A DNA stretch of 64,000 nucleotides from Pyrocephalus nanus (Eukaryota > Chordata > Aves > Passeriformes > Tyrannidae). The notes under the pieces are model-generated. The model was not told the origin of the DNA. It did not search any database and saw nothing but the letters and a program-made list of their open reading frames with translations. The translations under genes were made by a program, and so were the position numbers. Numbering within the stretch: position 1 is the stretch's first letter; the number at the start of each line of letters is the position of its first letter. The stretch spans positions 19,607,001 to 19,671,000 of the forward strand of contig CM076271.1 of assembly GCA_038380795.1 (NCBI GenBank), read 5' to 3'. Shown here one piece after another: positions 19,590-32,127 of the stretch.

Positions 19590-22554
19590 GACAGAACTCA
19601 CAACATCTGAGCTGTGCTGAGCTGGAGTGTTTGTATCCATCAGTGCATCCCCAAGGAGAGCTGGAAGGGAATGAGTCCAGGGCTCTCCTGCTTCTCCTGC
19701 AGCACCCAAGTGGCCTTGGCATCCCCAGGCAGCTTGGGATGCTGTGTGGGATGCAGGATGCTCTGGGGGATGAGGATGCTCTGTTGCACAGGGCCCTGCT
19801 GCATGGCTGGCTCTGCATTTTGTCATCTCCAGACCAGCAGTTATTCCTCTCTCCCTGCTTGGTTATTCCTTCTCTAACTGTGCTGCTCATTGCTGATTTG
19901 CTTTTTTCTTTGTATATCCAAGGAAATGCAAATATGGAATTTAATCAGCAGGCTGAGACACAACAGCCAGTGTTTGCCAAACAGTTTAGTGAGCCTGAGC
20001 ACCTCCATTAGAGAAAGAAGTTGCAGCAGCTTCAACAGACGATTTTCAGGCAGCTCTGCCCATCCATGCAGAAAGAATTCACCTAAAATCATGATTCATT
20101 TTTTAAAATGCTGCCTGAGCTTGAGTCCCTTAAAAATAAAAAAAAAGTCATTACTAATTCAGGGATGCTTTCATTCCGTCACAAGTGCTGGCATGCAAGT
20201 GTGGCACACACAGACAATTAACAGCCCTCAGCCCCGTGCTGGGGGTCCTGAGCTGTCCCCAGTGCCCTGGCACAGCAGCCCTGGACAAGGAGACCTCATC
20301 CAGCCCCTCCAAGAGCAGGGCAGAGCCATCCAGTGCCATGAACTGCTCTTTTCCACGTGCAAGCAGCAGAATGTGGATCAGATTGCAAACGGAGCTGAGA
20401 TTAAACACAGCTTTTAATGGCTCCGCAAACACATCTGGGAAAAACATCCGCGCATTCACCACTAAATTAACTCCTCATTTCTTTTTGCCAGGATGGCCCT
20501 GCTTGCATTCTGCTGCAGCCCTGGCTCTGCAGATGCCTTCCCTCAGTGCTGGAGCTCCTTCAGTTCAGGAAGAGATGCCCATTTTTGCTGTCAGGCATAA
20601 ACTGGAGCAGAAGGATTTTCACGGTGCTCAGACCGATGCTCCTGACTGTGGGTGATGCCAAGCAGACCCCTCCATCTCCAAGGCTGGAGCCCACATTGCC
20701 ACAGCCTGGCTCCAGGTCTGGGATTAGCAAACAAGTTAAGGCATCGAGTCTTTTTTTCTTCTTTGCCCCAGGAATCCTTTGAGGAGACCTCATTATTGGA
20801 AAGGATTGAGCCCAGGTCATCTCAAAGGCTGTTCTTGGGCCCCTCCAGCCACGCCCTCTCTGGTTTTACCCACTGAATAATTTACCATCCTGGTTCTGTT
20901 CCTGCAATAGGATTGCTCAGCTCACAGCACTCTGAGAGGCCTCATTCCTTAAATTCAGCTGGGCCTGCTGGCTGATTCCAAGAACACAGAGTCCTCCAGC
21001 CCATCTCCCACCACTGTCCCAGCATCCCAGCTCCAAACTTGTCTCTTTGATGGCAATAATCATATTTCATAGTCACTGCTACATCCTCTGCCCCCTCTGG
21101 GCTGCTGAGCATCCAACTGACCCCTGCAGTGCCTTTGCTTAGGCAGCCAAAAATCCCAGGGATTTGGAACAGGAGAGCAATCCTTTCTCCTTGCAAATAT
21201 TGCTGTGTGTGCGGCAGGAGAGCAGCTCGTTCCCTGCCCGTGCCCATCACTCACAGGGGGAGCTCAGAAACCAAACCCAAGATGAATTTCCTCCCAGTAA
21301 TTTTCCTTTTGCCCATTACTGCCTGCACAATGCACCATAACTGCACATTTCTTTGTGGCTCAGATAGAAAGAATTGTTTAGCTGTTTATTAAACAAGGGG
21401 GTTGAATGAAACCAGTCCCATTATGTTGTCTGGAATATGGGGATTAATTGGAAGACACGACGATTTACTCAAGTTTGAAACACCAAATGGGGTTGGGAGT
21501 AAGTTAATGGCAACCAGGATCAGAATGGGACCGTGGAAAATGGAAATTTTATTTTAATTCCTGCTGAAGTACTTTTGTAAATGAGTTTGCTCTGCCTCGC
21601 TGTGAGAGGTTTAGCACAGCTTGCTTTGCCATTACATATTTAAATGTTATCCAAGGGGATGTTAAATACAGTGACCAGATCACATTCATCAGCAACTTCC
21701 TTTCCTAAATAAAACACCAGGGAACAGACTGTGGCAAGTGGGGGGAATGTCCTGGACAAAGAACATCCAGAGCAGCCAGTGCTGGGAAGCTGAGGAGCAG
21801 AGCACCCCCATCCCTTCCTCTGCTCCCCAGAGCACTCACACGAGGCTTTGGATCCTGTAAACCCAAAATGTCAACACTGTCGTCTCAGAAAAGCCAGTGT
21901 GGCATTTTCAGAGGGTGTTTCCACCTCTGCCTGTTGTGCCTGCACTAATTGCTGCTGCTGGGGAGGCACATCTGCAGAAAATGCCACGTGTTTATTCCCT
22001 AGAATGAAGACAAATAGCAGGAAGGGCTCCAAATGCTCTCAGCAGCAGTGGAATAACTCTACAATAGCCCAGAGAGCCCAGTGAACATCTCCCAAAGCTC
22101 GAGCAGGATTTACACTGCACGTGGAAATGGAAATGTGGGCCATTCACGGGAAAGCTCCAGTCAGGGAAAGGAGGGGGGAAATGGTGCTTTTGCCACTGAA
22201 ATGCTTTTTGAGGGGATTGCCAAGAGCCCAAAGTGCCAAAGGCAGGCAGGCAGCAGATGGTGGGGGGGGCATCACTTGGGCCTCACCCTCCTGAGATGGG
22301 CAGAGGCTTCCATAAACGGGAAGCGTTGTTGGGGAATGGCAGGAAAAGAGATGCTGTTTATCTTCAGTATCTGAGGAGGATTTCCTGCACTGAAGGGTAA
22401 AGAAAAAAGAGACCAGAAAATTGTCCCTGGACAATGGGAGAGGATGCAAATCTTGGATGCTCCACTCACCATGTCTTGACTCAAAGGACCTTCAAAGGCC
22501 ATGCCTGTTTTATCCCAGTTCCTTTCCAAGGGCACAGAACTCAGCTCTCCTGGC

Positions 22555-22815
22555 TTTTTTTTTTTTTTTTTTTACCAGGATAATACAGAGTTTTTGCAAA
22601 GATATTTTCATTGCTACCAAGAGATGGTCGAATTCCCCCATCCCATCACGCCAGGAGATACAATTGTTTCCTCAGCAACTTCCCATCCTCCTCCTCTCCC
22701 ATGGAAGAGCCAACCTCCTCCTCCTCCTCCTCCCTCTTCTTTCACCTCCTCCTCTTTCTCCTCTTCCTTGAAAGACAAGGCACCAGCTGGCATTAAGAAA
22801 AAAAAAAAAAAAAAA
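22555..22815. repeat. Cluster of T20, CTC-rich and A-rich tracts
   Basis: T20 lies at 22555-22574, a (CCT)n-rich pyrimidine tract at about 22686-22770, and an A tract at about 22798-22815. All are low-complexity and give rise to the poly-Phe, poly-Ser and poly-Gly chance frames. Confidence 0.9.
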
Positions 22816-24317
22816 GCCCATTTCCTTCTCCCCTCCTCCCCACAACAACATTCACAAGCTTCAGTTTGCCAAGAGTTTTCCACCCCCAGTTTGGAGGAGC
22901 CTCTTGCTGGCCATGGGCACCTCACCTGCCCTGGGAGCTGGGACAGTCCCAGGAGCTGCTGATCCCTAGGCAGAGGTTAATCCAGCTGGCACAAACCGAT
23001 CAGATCCTCTCAGAATTTTATTACAACCTTTTTTCCACCCCCCTTTCATTTCTTTTTACATCTCTCTCTCCCTCTGATCCCTTAATCCTTGCCCTCAGCA
23101 GGTTGTTTATTTTTTTTATCCAAACATCTCCTGCCATTGTCTAATATTCCCTTCCAAACATTTGGCTTCTCCTGCCCTTCCTTAGCACAAACCAGCCCAG
23201 GACCAAATCCCACTGCAGTCCTTTCAGTTGAGCATCTGCTTATTTTACTCCAGTTGCTCTTCCACAAAGTATTTCCAAACAATCCAATATTTTGCTCCTC
23301 TAATGAACCCAGAGCTCACCGAGCCCTGCTTGAGTTTACTACAGGTCTAGAGATCACACTTTTCCAGAAGCATCAGCTCTTACACCACTGGAAATTAAAA
23401 CTATTAACACCTTTTTGGATTATTTTGCCCTCAGGCTAAAGCAGGCTGCTGTTGCAAGGGAGTTATTGCTGAGCTATTGCTCTCTGCTTGTTCCTCCACA
23501 AGGACAGAGTTGAAAAAAAAAATACTTTGCAATGCTATAAGCTTAAAATATGTGAAAAAGGGAAAAATAACAAGTCTGAAACATTTGCAAGTGAAAACAC
23601 ATCATGCAATTCAAATTCCTTTAGAATTTACAAAGCAGAGAAGTTGTCAAGTGTCAGTCCAAATTTTTCCTTACAGTTCGTGTTTTTCACCCTCCCTTTG
23701 AAACCTCCCCCCAGATTCCCAGTTCACGTGGCAGTGGGAGCACAGTGAGCATGGATCCATCTCCAGCAGCACCAGCTCCCTCCTGGAGTGACCAAAAGGG
23801 GGAATTGTGGCTTCAGAGCCCTCCCTGGTCCCCTCCACCTGAAGGACAAAGTGCCCTTGGACTGAGAGCTGACGTGGTCACACCGGTTTGAGAGAGGATC
23901 TGTAATTTCAGGAAGCATAATCTGGGATAACAAGGTTTTACAGGGATCTAAGTAATTCCTGAAATCATATTTCCTGCAGTGCCAAGTCCCCTCCATCCAT
24001 CTGTGTCAGCCCCTTGGCTCCCACTCCCATCAGGACTGTGGATTCAGTGGAGCTGCGATGCTGTGAGGCTGGGGAAGGGTGGAGATGCCGTGCAAGGCCT
24101 GGAGGAGTCGTGGGGTTTGAGGGGAAATCGCTGGAGGGGTGTTACTACTCTCCTGCATGAATACATTAACCTAGTTTCCAGGCAATTCCTGGATTTGTAC
24201 TTGGGGAGAAAAATATTGTACTGCCTCTTCAGAACACACTCTGGAGGAGGGAAGTGGGGTTTTCCATGTCAAGTAGGTTCCTTTTCAGTCACAGCCATTT
24301 GGACATGGTTTAACAGC

Positions 24318-24363
24318 ATATATACAAAATAAATATATATACAAAATAAATATATATACAAAC
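24318..24363. repeat. 17-bp AT-rich tandem repeat
   Basis: The unit TATATATACAAAATAAA is repeated about 2.7 times. Confidence 0.9.
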
Positions 24364-27300
24364 GAAACCCAGCAAGGCAGCTCCAAACTCATCCATCTAC
24401 TCCTGATTAGTTCAGCAATACTCCCATCCCTGCATCACCTCAGATGCAAAGGAATGCCTTCCCTGCCTCCTGAATTTCACCTCTTCTAAGAACTATTGAG
24501 CGACGCCCTGGGATTCAGCAGGATGTTTGTCAGCACATCGATTGGGCTTTGCCTGGCAGGGCACTTTGTGAGCAGCTAGTTCCTCCTGATCTTCCCTGTT
24601 CACCACACTGTGAATTCCCACCCAGTTTCCAGCCCTGCTCTGTCCAGCCCTGCTCTGTCCACTGCCCCCCCATCCCACCTGCAAGGGCCTGAAACCAGGA
24701 AACCTTCCTCACAATTCCAGTGCTCATTAATAACATTGATAAAACACGCCCAAAACACCCAAAAGGGTGTCATGAGGAATCATTAGTCAGTCCCTGAGTG
24801 GGAACCAGCGTGAATGGAACAAAGAGATGGGGTAAATACCGGGACAACACATCACAAATACACTGGCCTTAAAAAAAAAACAAACCTGCTACTTGAAGAC
24901 AGTTTGGTAGAACAAATCACTGCTTTCCTTCTTTTTCTTCAGACCAGCACAAACCAGTGGAAGGCATCACTCCACTGATGCCAGATGAGCTGCAAAAGGT
25001 AATTTAGAAGCAGCAAATTACCAAACTCAGATCAACCTGCTGTGTGTGAGCAGTTGGATGAAGGTTGTAGTTCTGTGCCTGCAGGTTCCAGACCTCAGCT
25101 CTAAACGTGTTCTTCAGAGTCCTTGAAAAATTCATTCTCTTCACAGCTCTCCTCATTATTTATTAATTACTGTTATTGTGAATTCTGGATCACCATCATT
25201 TCCTCACTCAGGACTGTAATTTTTCCCTCTCTCTCTTATGAAAACAGAGCCAGGAAGCCAAGCACCTGCCCCCAGGGTTTGAGTGTTCCCCCTTTGGAGA
25301 GCAGGGTGGGGAGCCCCTTCTGCTCCAGGCTGGAGATGAGGGAAGGGCAGTGGAATAAGAAAACTTCCCTGTCATAGATCCAGTTTTATGTCTGGTCACC
25401 AGAAGTTTCCTCCAAGCCAGGAGGAGCCCTCTCTGTGCCCAGGTTTCCCCTGTATGAGGTACTTACATGGACCCAGCAGTGATTTATGGGAGATCCTCCA
25501 GGTCCTCAACGTTTTCCCTTTGGAAACTCCTGCCAGGAACGTTCTGCATCCGTGTCCCAGAGCTGGCCTGGTGTCTGTAACTCCCTGATCCTCCCAGCAG
25601 CTGTGGCCACAGCTCCTTTGGCAGCTTGTGCCAATTAGGGGCACAGGAATTCATCCCACTGACTGCCTTCATTATGGGAACAAGTTCTGACATGGAGGTG
25701 CAGCTCCAAACTCCTCTCTTCCCGAAGAGATCACACAGATGGTTCCCCCCTCCTTGTGAAAGGGTTGGTTTTTCAACACCAGCTGCCTGGAGAGGAGGGG
25801 GAATCATCTCCTAATTACTGCTCAGCTGGCTGAGAGCACATTCTTGGAGCAGAAGGTATTAGATGGAGTTTTCTTACACCAAACCCAGCCAGAAAAAAAG
25901 GAGTCCCAAAACCTCTGCTGTTTTCCTTAACGTGAGGGAAATCTGTATTTCAGAAACCACTCCAACTGGGAGCCTGACTCTTCCCCCATTTTACACCACC
26001 TTGCAAGAAAAACCTGCATAAAAACCACTCAGGAGTCCAGAGTCTGTTTTTGAAGGAGGTGAATCACACACCCCCTCCAAGAATAAAGTGACAATTCCCT
26101 CATGTTTCCGAGTTATGGATTAGAAAACCCGTCTCAGCAGCACTGATCAATGGCAACTTCAAAGAGAAACACGGCCCATCTATTACATTTTCTCCCAATT
26201 ACATCCTTCTGCTGAGAATTGCATTTTAGGTGCCTTCCAGCCTTCAAAAAAAAAGGAGGGAGCAGGATTTAAAAAAAAAAAAAAAAGCTTATAAGAGAGT
26301 TTTTCCCTTTTTATTGAACCTAAACACCCCAGAGCTGGTTAAGCTGGGAGTAAATTCTGAACTGCTGGTGCAGGTGGGACCAGTTTCATGGTCTTTGCCA
26401 AATAATCGTAATTTTCTTTTCACTTTGTGGCCAAAGAAACAAAAGGAAAAAGGCATTAAAATACATTTTGGGGTTGTTCCACCCTCCAAAAAAAGTTTAA
26501 TTGCCTAAACATTTGGAAAACTTATTTCAAGGTGACTTCGTATTTTTTATCTAGCCCAGTTAGTTCCTACAGTCCTTTAAAGCCTCCAAAATGCATTTTT
26601 TTCACAAACCTTCAAGCAAAAGGGGATGTCCAGTGAATGCTCTGGTCCTGCATCTTCCTCGAGGTAAAAGGAGCAGATTCCTCGTGGCACCAGCTGGAAG
26701 AACAGGTGAATGACAGTGGCTGATTATTAATGCTTTTGATTCAAAAATCGTTACGTTTAAAGGAATAAAGCTGTTTTTGAAGCTCCTGCAAGGCAGAGTG
26801 GCTTGCCCAGTTGAAAAGCTGAATCACATCAAGGATGGCTGGGTTTGAATTGTGCTCTGGCCAATAAAGTCACCTCCTTTTAGTGACACTTTCCCCTGGG
26901 AGAAGCCAGAGCACAGAGTGTGAGCATTTCACATAACTAATTTAAAAATAATTCTATATTTTAAGAAAACCAGTTAGCTCCCAACAACAAAGCTGCTTTG
27001 TTACAATCTAGATTTGATTCTCATGAAAATAATAGCTTAGGTTTGCCCGTGCAAGGGCCGTGGTGGGATGTGCAGGGCTGAGCTGGGGGAGCTCCTGAGC
27101 AGCCCTGGAGACAGAGACCTCCCAGGAAACCTTCTGAGTGCTGCTCTCTCCCTGATCCAGCCATTTCTCAGCCTTGGGAAAGGGGCATTTTTCTTCCCCA
27201 GCCCATTATTTGGATAAATGGAGCGTGGCAGGGCAGAGCAGGAGGTCCAGGCAGCTGAGGAAAGGCAGGACAGGGCTCTGCAAAGGCAGAGAAAGCTGAT

Positions 27301-27746
27301 TTGGCCATTTGGTTCTTCACATTCCACCAGCACAAGTCCTGCTGGATATCACAAAGCATTTTCCTGCTCCTTCTGAAATATTCTTTGTGTGGAAGCCCCT
27401 GATGAGGCACCACGGAGGTGTTTCTGTGTCCCAGCAGGTCTGGAGCAGCCCCACACCCACATGGTCCATGTCTTGTACTCCTGAGCTCCTGGCAGCAAAC
27501 AGGGAAGAGGGGAGAGCCTGCCAGCCCCACCCTGCCCGTGTTTTGGGGGAGCAGGAGCCTCTGAGGGTGTTTGGGGGTGCCAACCTGCCCGTGCTGCCAG
27601 AGCTGCTGACACTGCAGCTCGTGGCTCCTGGGGAGGTTCCTCAGCTCTGTGGGCTACTGATCCTGGTGCAATGCCTGGTTTACACCCTTCCCTCTGAATC
27701 TGCCTCTAAAACACGATGTTCCCTTGTAATTCTCAGCTGGGAAAAT

Positions 27747-27761
27747 CCCCCCCCCCCCCCC
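27747..27761 (+). repeat. C15 homopolymer
   Basis: This is a run of 15 C followed by GCCC. Such tracts are prone to length errors in sequencing. Confidence 0.9.
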
Positions 27762-28937
27762 GCCCAGATCTTCACATCAAAGCAGCCTCGTGCTCAGCTT
27801 TAACTTCCTGACATCTCTCTCTTCAGCTTGGCAGGTAACACTGCATCAAACAGTGGCTTAAAAAATTGGTCTGGGGGGGGGGCATTAGGCTGCAAGAATC
27901 ATCACTTCGAGTTCTTCCCACTGACAAATATTTCAGGTGGTTTAATCTCAAGCCCTGTTCACGCTGACTATGACAAGGGGCTGAGAAGAACTGCCTGCCC
28001 TGTCCCCAGGTGCATCCCTGGTGGCTCCTGAGGAGTAATGAGGTGCTGGGAGTTTGTAACACGTTGTTTTCTGGCTGTTCAGGGGCTATAATTGTCCATC
28101 CTGGGCACAGTGAGCCTGCACACACTGAATTTTTTACCTGTCACTTGCCATAACAGGTCCCAGGTCTGGGACATTTTTCTAACAGCAAAGAGGGTTGTCA
28201 AGAAAATAAATGTTTACAGGGAACATTGGATTTATCACTGGAGTAAATCAGGTGGGGCTGGGGGAAAAACAGCAGTGGAAGTTACCCACAGCCATGGCAG
28301 GTTGATAGATCCTCCTCCCCACAGCACCCTTCTGGCAAATATCAGCAGGCTTGAGGTTTTGGTCACCCCAAGATGCCCCTTATTTAGAAAACAGAGTTAC
28401 ACTGTTGGTCACACTCATTCCCAGATCCCAGGCTAATCCCTTGCAGTGACACCAGTGGCTCTGGCCTTTAATCCCTGCAGATACACAACTCCCACTGGTG
28501 CCAGCACAGGGTTTGCATTCTTGCAAAATCAGCTTTTTTTTTTTTTTTTTACAGCAAAATCACACACTCAGCTTCAGTGGGAACTGGGGGGCAAAACCAC
28601 AGTGAAAATCCCAGGCAAGTCTCCTTTTTGACCTCCTTTTTGGGTTAGTTAAAATAAAAAATGCAATAAAGAGCACTCAGCAAAGATCTAAGAAAATGCT
28701 GCAGAGCAGGGAGAGGATCCTTGCTTGGGGACAATGTGTGTAAAAATATCTGCATACAAACACAGTCTTTTAAAAAAATCAGGGGTCATGTGTGAACTGA
28801 AAACAAAGATTTCCTACATGCCCACGTTGCAATCCCACACACAGACACAAGGCTTCTGAATTTGGGTTCTAAGCATTGAACAGGAAATGTTTATATTCCT
28901 GCATCTTCTGTAAAACTTGTTTTAAAATGAGAAAAGA

Positions 28938-29246
28938 AAGCTGGAGAGGGACTTTGGACAAGGGCCTGTAGTGATAGAACGGGGGGGGGTAACAGCTTTA
29001 AACTGCCAGAGAGCAGGTTTGGATGGGATATTGGGAAGGAATCCTTCCCTGGGAGGGTGGGCAGGCCCTGGCACAGGGTGCCCAGAGAAGCTGTGGCTGC
29101 CCCTGGATCCCTGGAGTGTCCAAGGCCAGGTTGGACGGGGCTTGGAGCACCCTGGGCTGGTGGAAGGTGTCCCTGCCCATGGCAGGGGGTGGAAATAGAT
29201 AATATTTAATGTCCCTTCTAACCCAAACCATCTGTGATTCCATGAT
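28938..29246 (+). mobile_element. CR1 LINE 3' fragment
   Basis: This is a 5'-truncated CR1 running from CTGGAGAGGGACTTTGGACA to a CTGTGATTCCATGATT tail, with the usual TTGGATGGGATATTGGGAAG and GTGTCCCTGCCCATGGCAGG blocks. A G9 tract lies inside it near 28981. Confidence 0.93.
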
Positions 29247-30723
29247 TTAAACATCTCTTTAAACCCTGACCATGCAGAACCAGCTCCATGCAAGCAAACC
29301 CCGTTCCCTGCAGGGTGGGCCAGGACGTGCTCCAGGTCAGCTGAGGCAGCACCACTTGATTCTCCTCCACCAGCCCTGCAGAGCAGGACTGAGCAGCTCA
29401 TTAATTCAGGTTCTCAATGCCCTGGCAGTGCCTGCTTTCCCTGCAGGAGGACGTGGCTCTCCCAGCCCTGTTGATAGATGGGACCCTTGGGGCATTTTCC
29501 TCACGTGTCCACAGCCCAACTTCTCCTTCTCTGGAGCCATCTCAAAGTCTGAGCTGCAGTGTTCTCCTGGCACTGCCTTTTGGGGGCAGGGGCATCCTTG
29601 TCCCTCTGGAAGCTGCAGGGATATGGCCATGCCCTCCCAGTGCCCCCCTGGGATGCCTCAGGGAGCAGGGCCACACACCTGGCAACTCCCCAGGAGAGCA
29701 GGAAATTGCTTTTCCCTTCTATATTTTTGTGCTTACCAAGATATAACCTCATTCTCGGGGACAGAAAATCTCTTACTCCATGCATCACTCCTGTGGGTAG
29801 AAAAAAAAAACACCTTTTTTTTTTTTCCCCCCCAAAAAATAAATCAGCCTCACAAAAATTCACGAGTTGATCAAATTTTTTGGAGGGCCTGCAAAATTCT
29901 TAAATTTAACTTGACTTAGGGTTCAGCTTTGCTGCTGCAATTTCTCAGGCCTGGTGGGAGCTGGAGATACCCGAGTGTGGAACACAGATATTCTCAGATT
30001 TATGGGGGGCCTGACAATGATTATGTAGCCCATTGAGATGGAGGGCTGTGATTTAGTGTTTTGGAGGCATTTGTCATGTTTGATGAATGAATCTGGTGAC
30101 TCAGGCAATGAAAGTGGGAGCTTTCCAGCCAGGGGGGGAGATAAAGGATGCTGCTGATACACAGGGTTATGGCAGGGGCTATGGAAGGTTCTGAAATTTT
30201 TATTTGGTTCTCATTTAGAGTTTTAGAGGAAGATGGGAAGGAAGATACACTTCAGCTGGCCCTGCCCTGAGCAGAGTGGTGCAGCTGGAGAGGCTGTGCA
30301 GAGGGTGTTGTGTTCCAACACTTTGTCAACACTTACTTGGAAACTCCTGTTTGGCCTTTCTCTTGTTCCTGGTTTCTTCCCTTTCTTCATTTTCCTGCTC
30401 ATCCCATCCCTGTAGGTACATCTGGGTGGAGCTCGTGGGTATCTGCAGGTTCCTCCAGCATTCACAGCTCTGCAGAAGGACAGAGAAAAACTGATTTCTC
30501 TCATTTCCCTGCTGTAGAGCACACTGAGCTTTGGTGCAAAGCCAGCTGGAAATTGCCATTAGATGGGTCCAAAATACGGGCATTTTCTTAGACAAAAGGA
30601 GTTAAATTTTGAGTTAAAATTCCAGGCAATTCACATCCCATTTGGGTTTAAAGTTCATAGATATTTTCTTACAGGTTCTTATGAAAACAGAAAAGGTATT
30701 TTCAGGTCTTTTATATTTACACA
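29247..30723. other. Intergenic, nothing recognised
   Basis: Mixed sequence with A, T and C homopolymers near 29802-29833. No gene was recognised; the 215-codon open frame at 29272-29919 has no domain that I know. Confidence 0.5.
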
Positions 30724-30890
30724 GATCCCAGAATGGTTGGGGTTGGGAAGGACCTTAAAGCCCACCCAGTCCTACCCCTGCCATGGGCAGGGACACCTCC
30801 CACCAGCCCAGGGTGCTCCAACCTGGCCTTGGACACTTCCAGGGATGGGGCAGCCACAGCTTCTCTGGGCATCCTGTGCCAGGCCCTCCA
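30724..30890 (-). mobile_element. CR1 LINE 3' fragment (short-deletion form)
   Basis: Inverted CR1 end, starting GATCCCAGAATGGTTGGGGT. It reads GGTGCTCCAACCTGGCC, lacking the roughly 11 bp present in other copies (GGTGCTCCAAGCCCCGTCC). Confidence 0.92.
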
Positions 30891-31927
30891 GGAAAATATT
30901 TACCATAATTGAATGAGGTGTGAAACACCAGGCAGAGAGAACTCAGGTTAGAGGCTGTTTTTCAGGAAAGAGGAAGGAAATTTAGGACACTGTTGCTTCA
31001 AGAGCAATGAAGAACAAGGCTTAGTTCACTACTGGATATTCCTGAGTCAATTAAGATGTGCCAGTGCTGGTCCATCTTCCTGAAATATTTTAACCTCCAG
31101 CCTTCAGAGGAAATACTCCACATTAACTGGTATATATATATATATATAACTATATATATATTACCTTATGTTATTTAGGGTTTCCAAGGAAAATATGATC
31201 CACTCATACTCCAAAGCAAACCCATCTTCTGCTGTTGTGAGCTGAATCCAAAGCTCAGCTTCCACTTAACAAAACCAGCCTTAGCTTTGCTGGAGCATCA
31301 ATCCATTCAGTGGTACTTAGGAGGAATAAATTGATTTTCTCATTGCTCGATGTTGGCTAAAAATTATTCGATTATGTATTTAGCTGCTAATGGAAACTCA
31401 TTAGGAGATTTTCATTTCATGCTTGTTTGCACCTGCAATCCATTTCTCCTTGTCCAAAGCTCTGTTTCATTTCGGTTGCAGCCATAAATTTCCTCCCCTA
31501 TAAACTGATCAGCGTCAGCCAAAATTTGGTCAGAGCCAGCTCAGGGCCATCTTTTCACGGTGGCATCATCAGGGAGCAGATCTCTGGTGATCCAGGGGTA
31601 AGTTAGGGATGCCAGGAGGGAGGGAACCCTTCCCTGGCCCATTCAGGCCAGTCCACCCTCATCACGGGTTCGGACCACCTGGTTTTGTGGGGGATGGAAA
31701 TTCCCTCTCAGGGTCTCTCTGGCACCTCCTGGCAGCTCTGCTTGTGGTGACTCCACTGCTTGAATCCCAAGAATGTCTTGGAATTCTGGGTGGCAGTGAG
31801 GACCACGTTGTGTGCACACCCAGTTATCTGAGTGCATCACTTGGTGTTTTGGCCACGACCAAACCACTGAGCTCTTCCTGAAGAGAAGGGTCGAGCCAGA
31901 CACTGCTGGAAGAGTGACTTACAAAAT
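30891..31927. other. Intergenic with (TA)n and a candidate conserved stretch
   Basis: A (TA)n tract spans about 31132-31160. The AT-rich part 31325-31560 has several TAAT/ATTA-type motifs and could be a conserved element. No gene was seen. Confidence 0.35.
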
Positions 31928-32127
31928 TCACACAATCCCAGGATCACTGAGGTTGGAAAAGCCCTCCCAGCCCATGGATCCCCCCTGTGCCCCATCCCCA
32001 CCCTGTCCCCAGCCCAGAGCACTGAGTGCCTTCCTTGGGCACCTCCAGGGCTGGGCACTCCAAACCTCCCTGGGCAGCCCCTGCCAAGGCCTGACCACCC
32101 TTTCCATGAGAAATTCTTTCTGAAATC
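31928..32127 (-). mobile_element. CR1 LINE fragment, diverged
   Basis: The inverted CR1 reads from CAATCCCAGGATCACTGAGG, through GGCACCTCCAGGGCTGGGCA, CTCCCTGGGCAGCCCCTGCC and TGAGAAATTCTTTCTGAAAT. It belongs to an older subfamily than the common GTGTCCCTGCCC type. Confidence 0.88.

Larger units (their letters stand above)
15167..28937. other. Intergenic tract without CR1 copies or genes
   Basis: This is nearly 14 kb with no CR1 copy that I noticed and no coding exon. The only structured items are a TAATCC hairpin (17829-17870), an A22 tract (19568-19589), pyrimidine and homopolymer clusters (22555-22815), an AT tandem (24318-24363), an A tract (26269-26286), a C15 tract (27747-27761) and a T tract (28533-28550). 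Open frames are chance frames. Confidence 0.5.

Noticed and set aside
22501..22962. Frame with poly-Phe, poly-Pro and poly-Lys runs
   Set aside because: The runs come from the T20, CCT and A tracts.
28922..29401. 159-codon minus-strand frame
   Set aside because: It is mostly the antisense of a CR1 fragment; the same peptide phrases recur wherever CR1 recurs.
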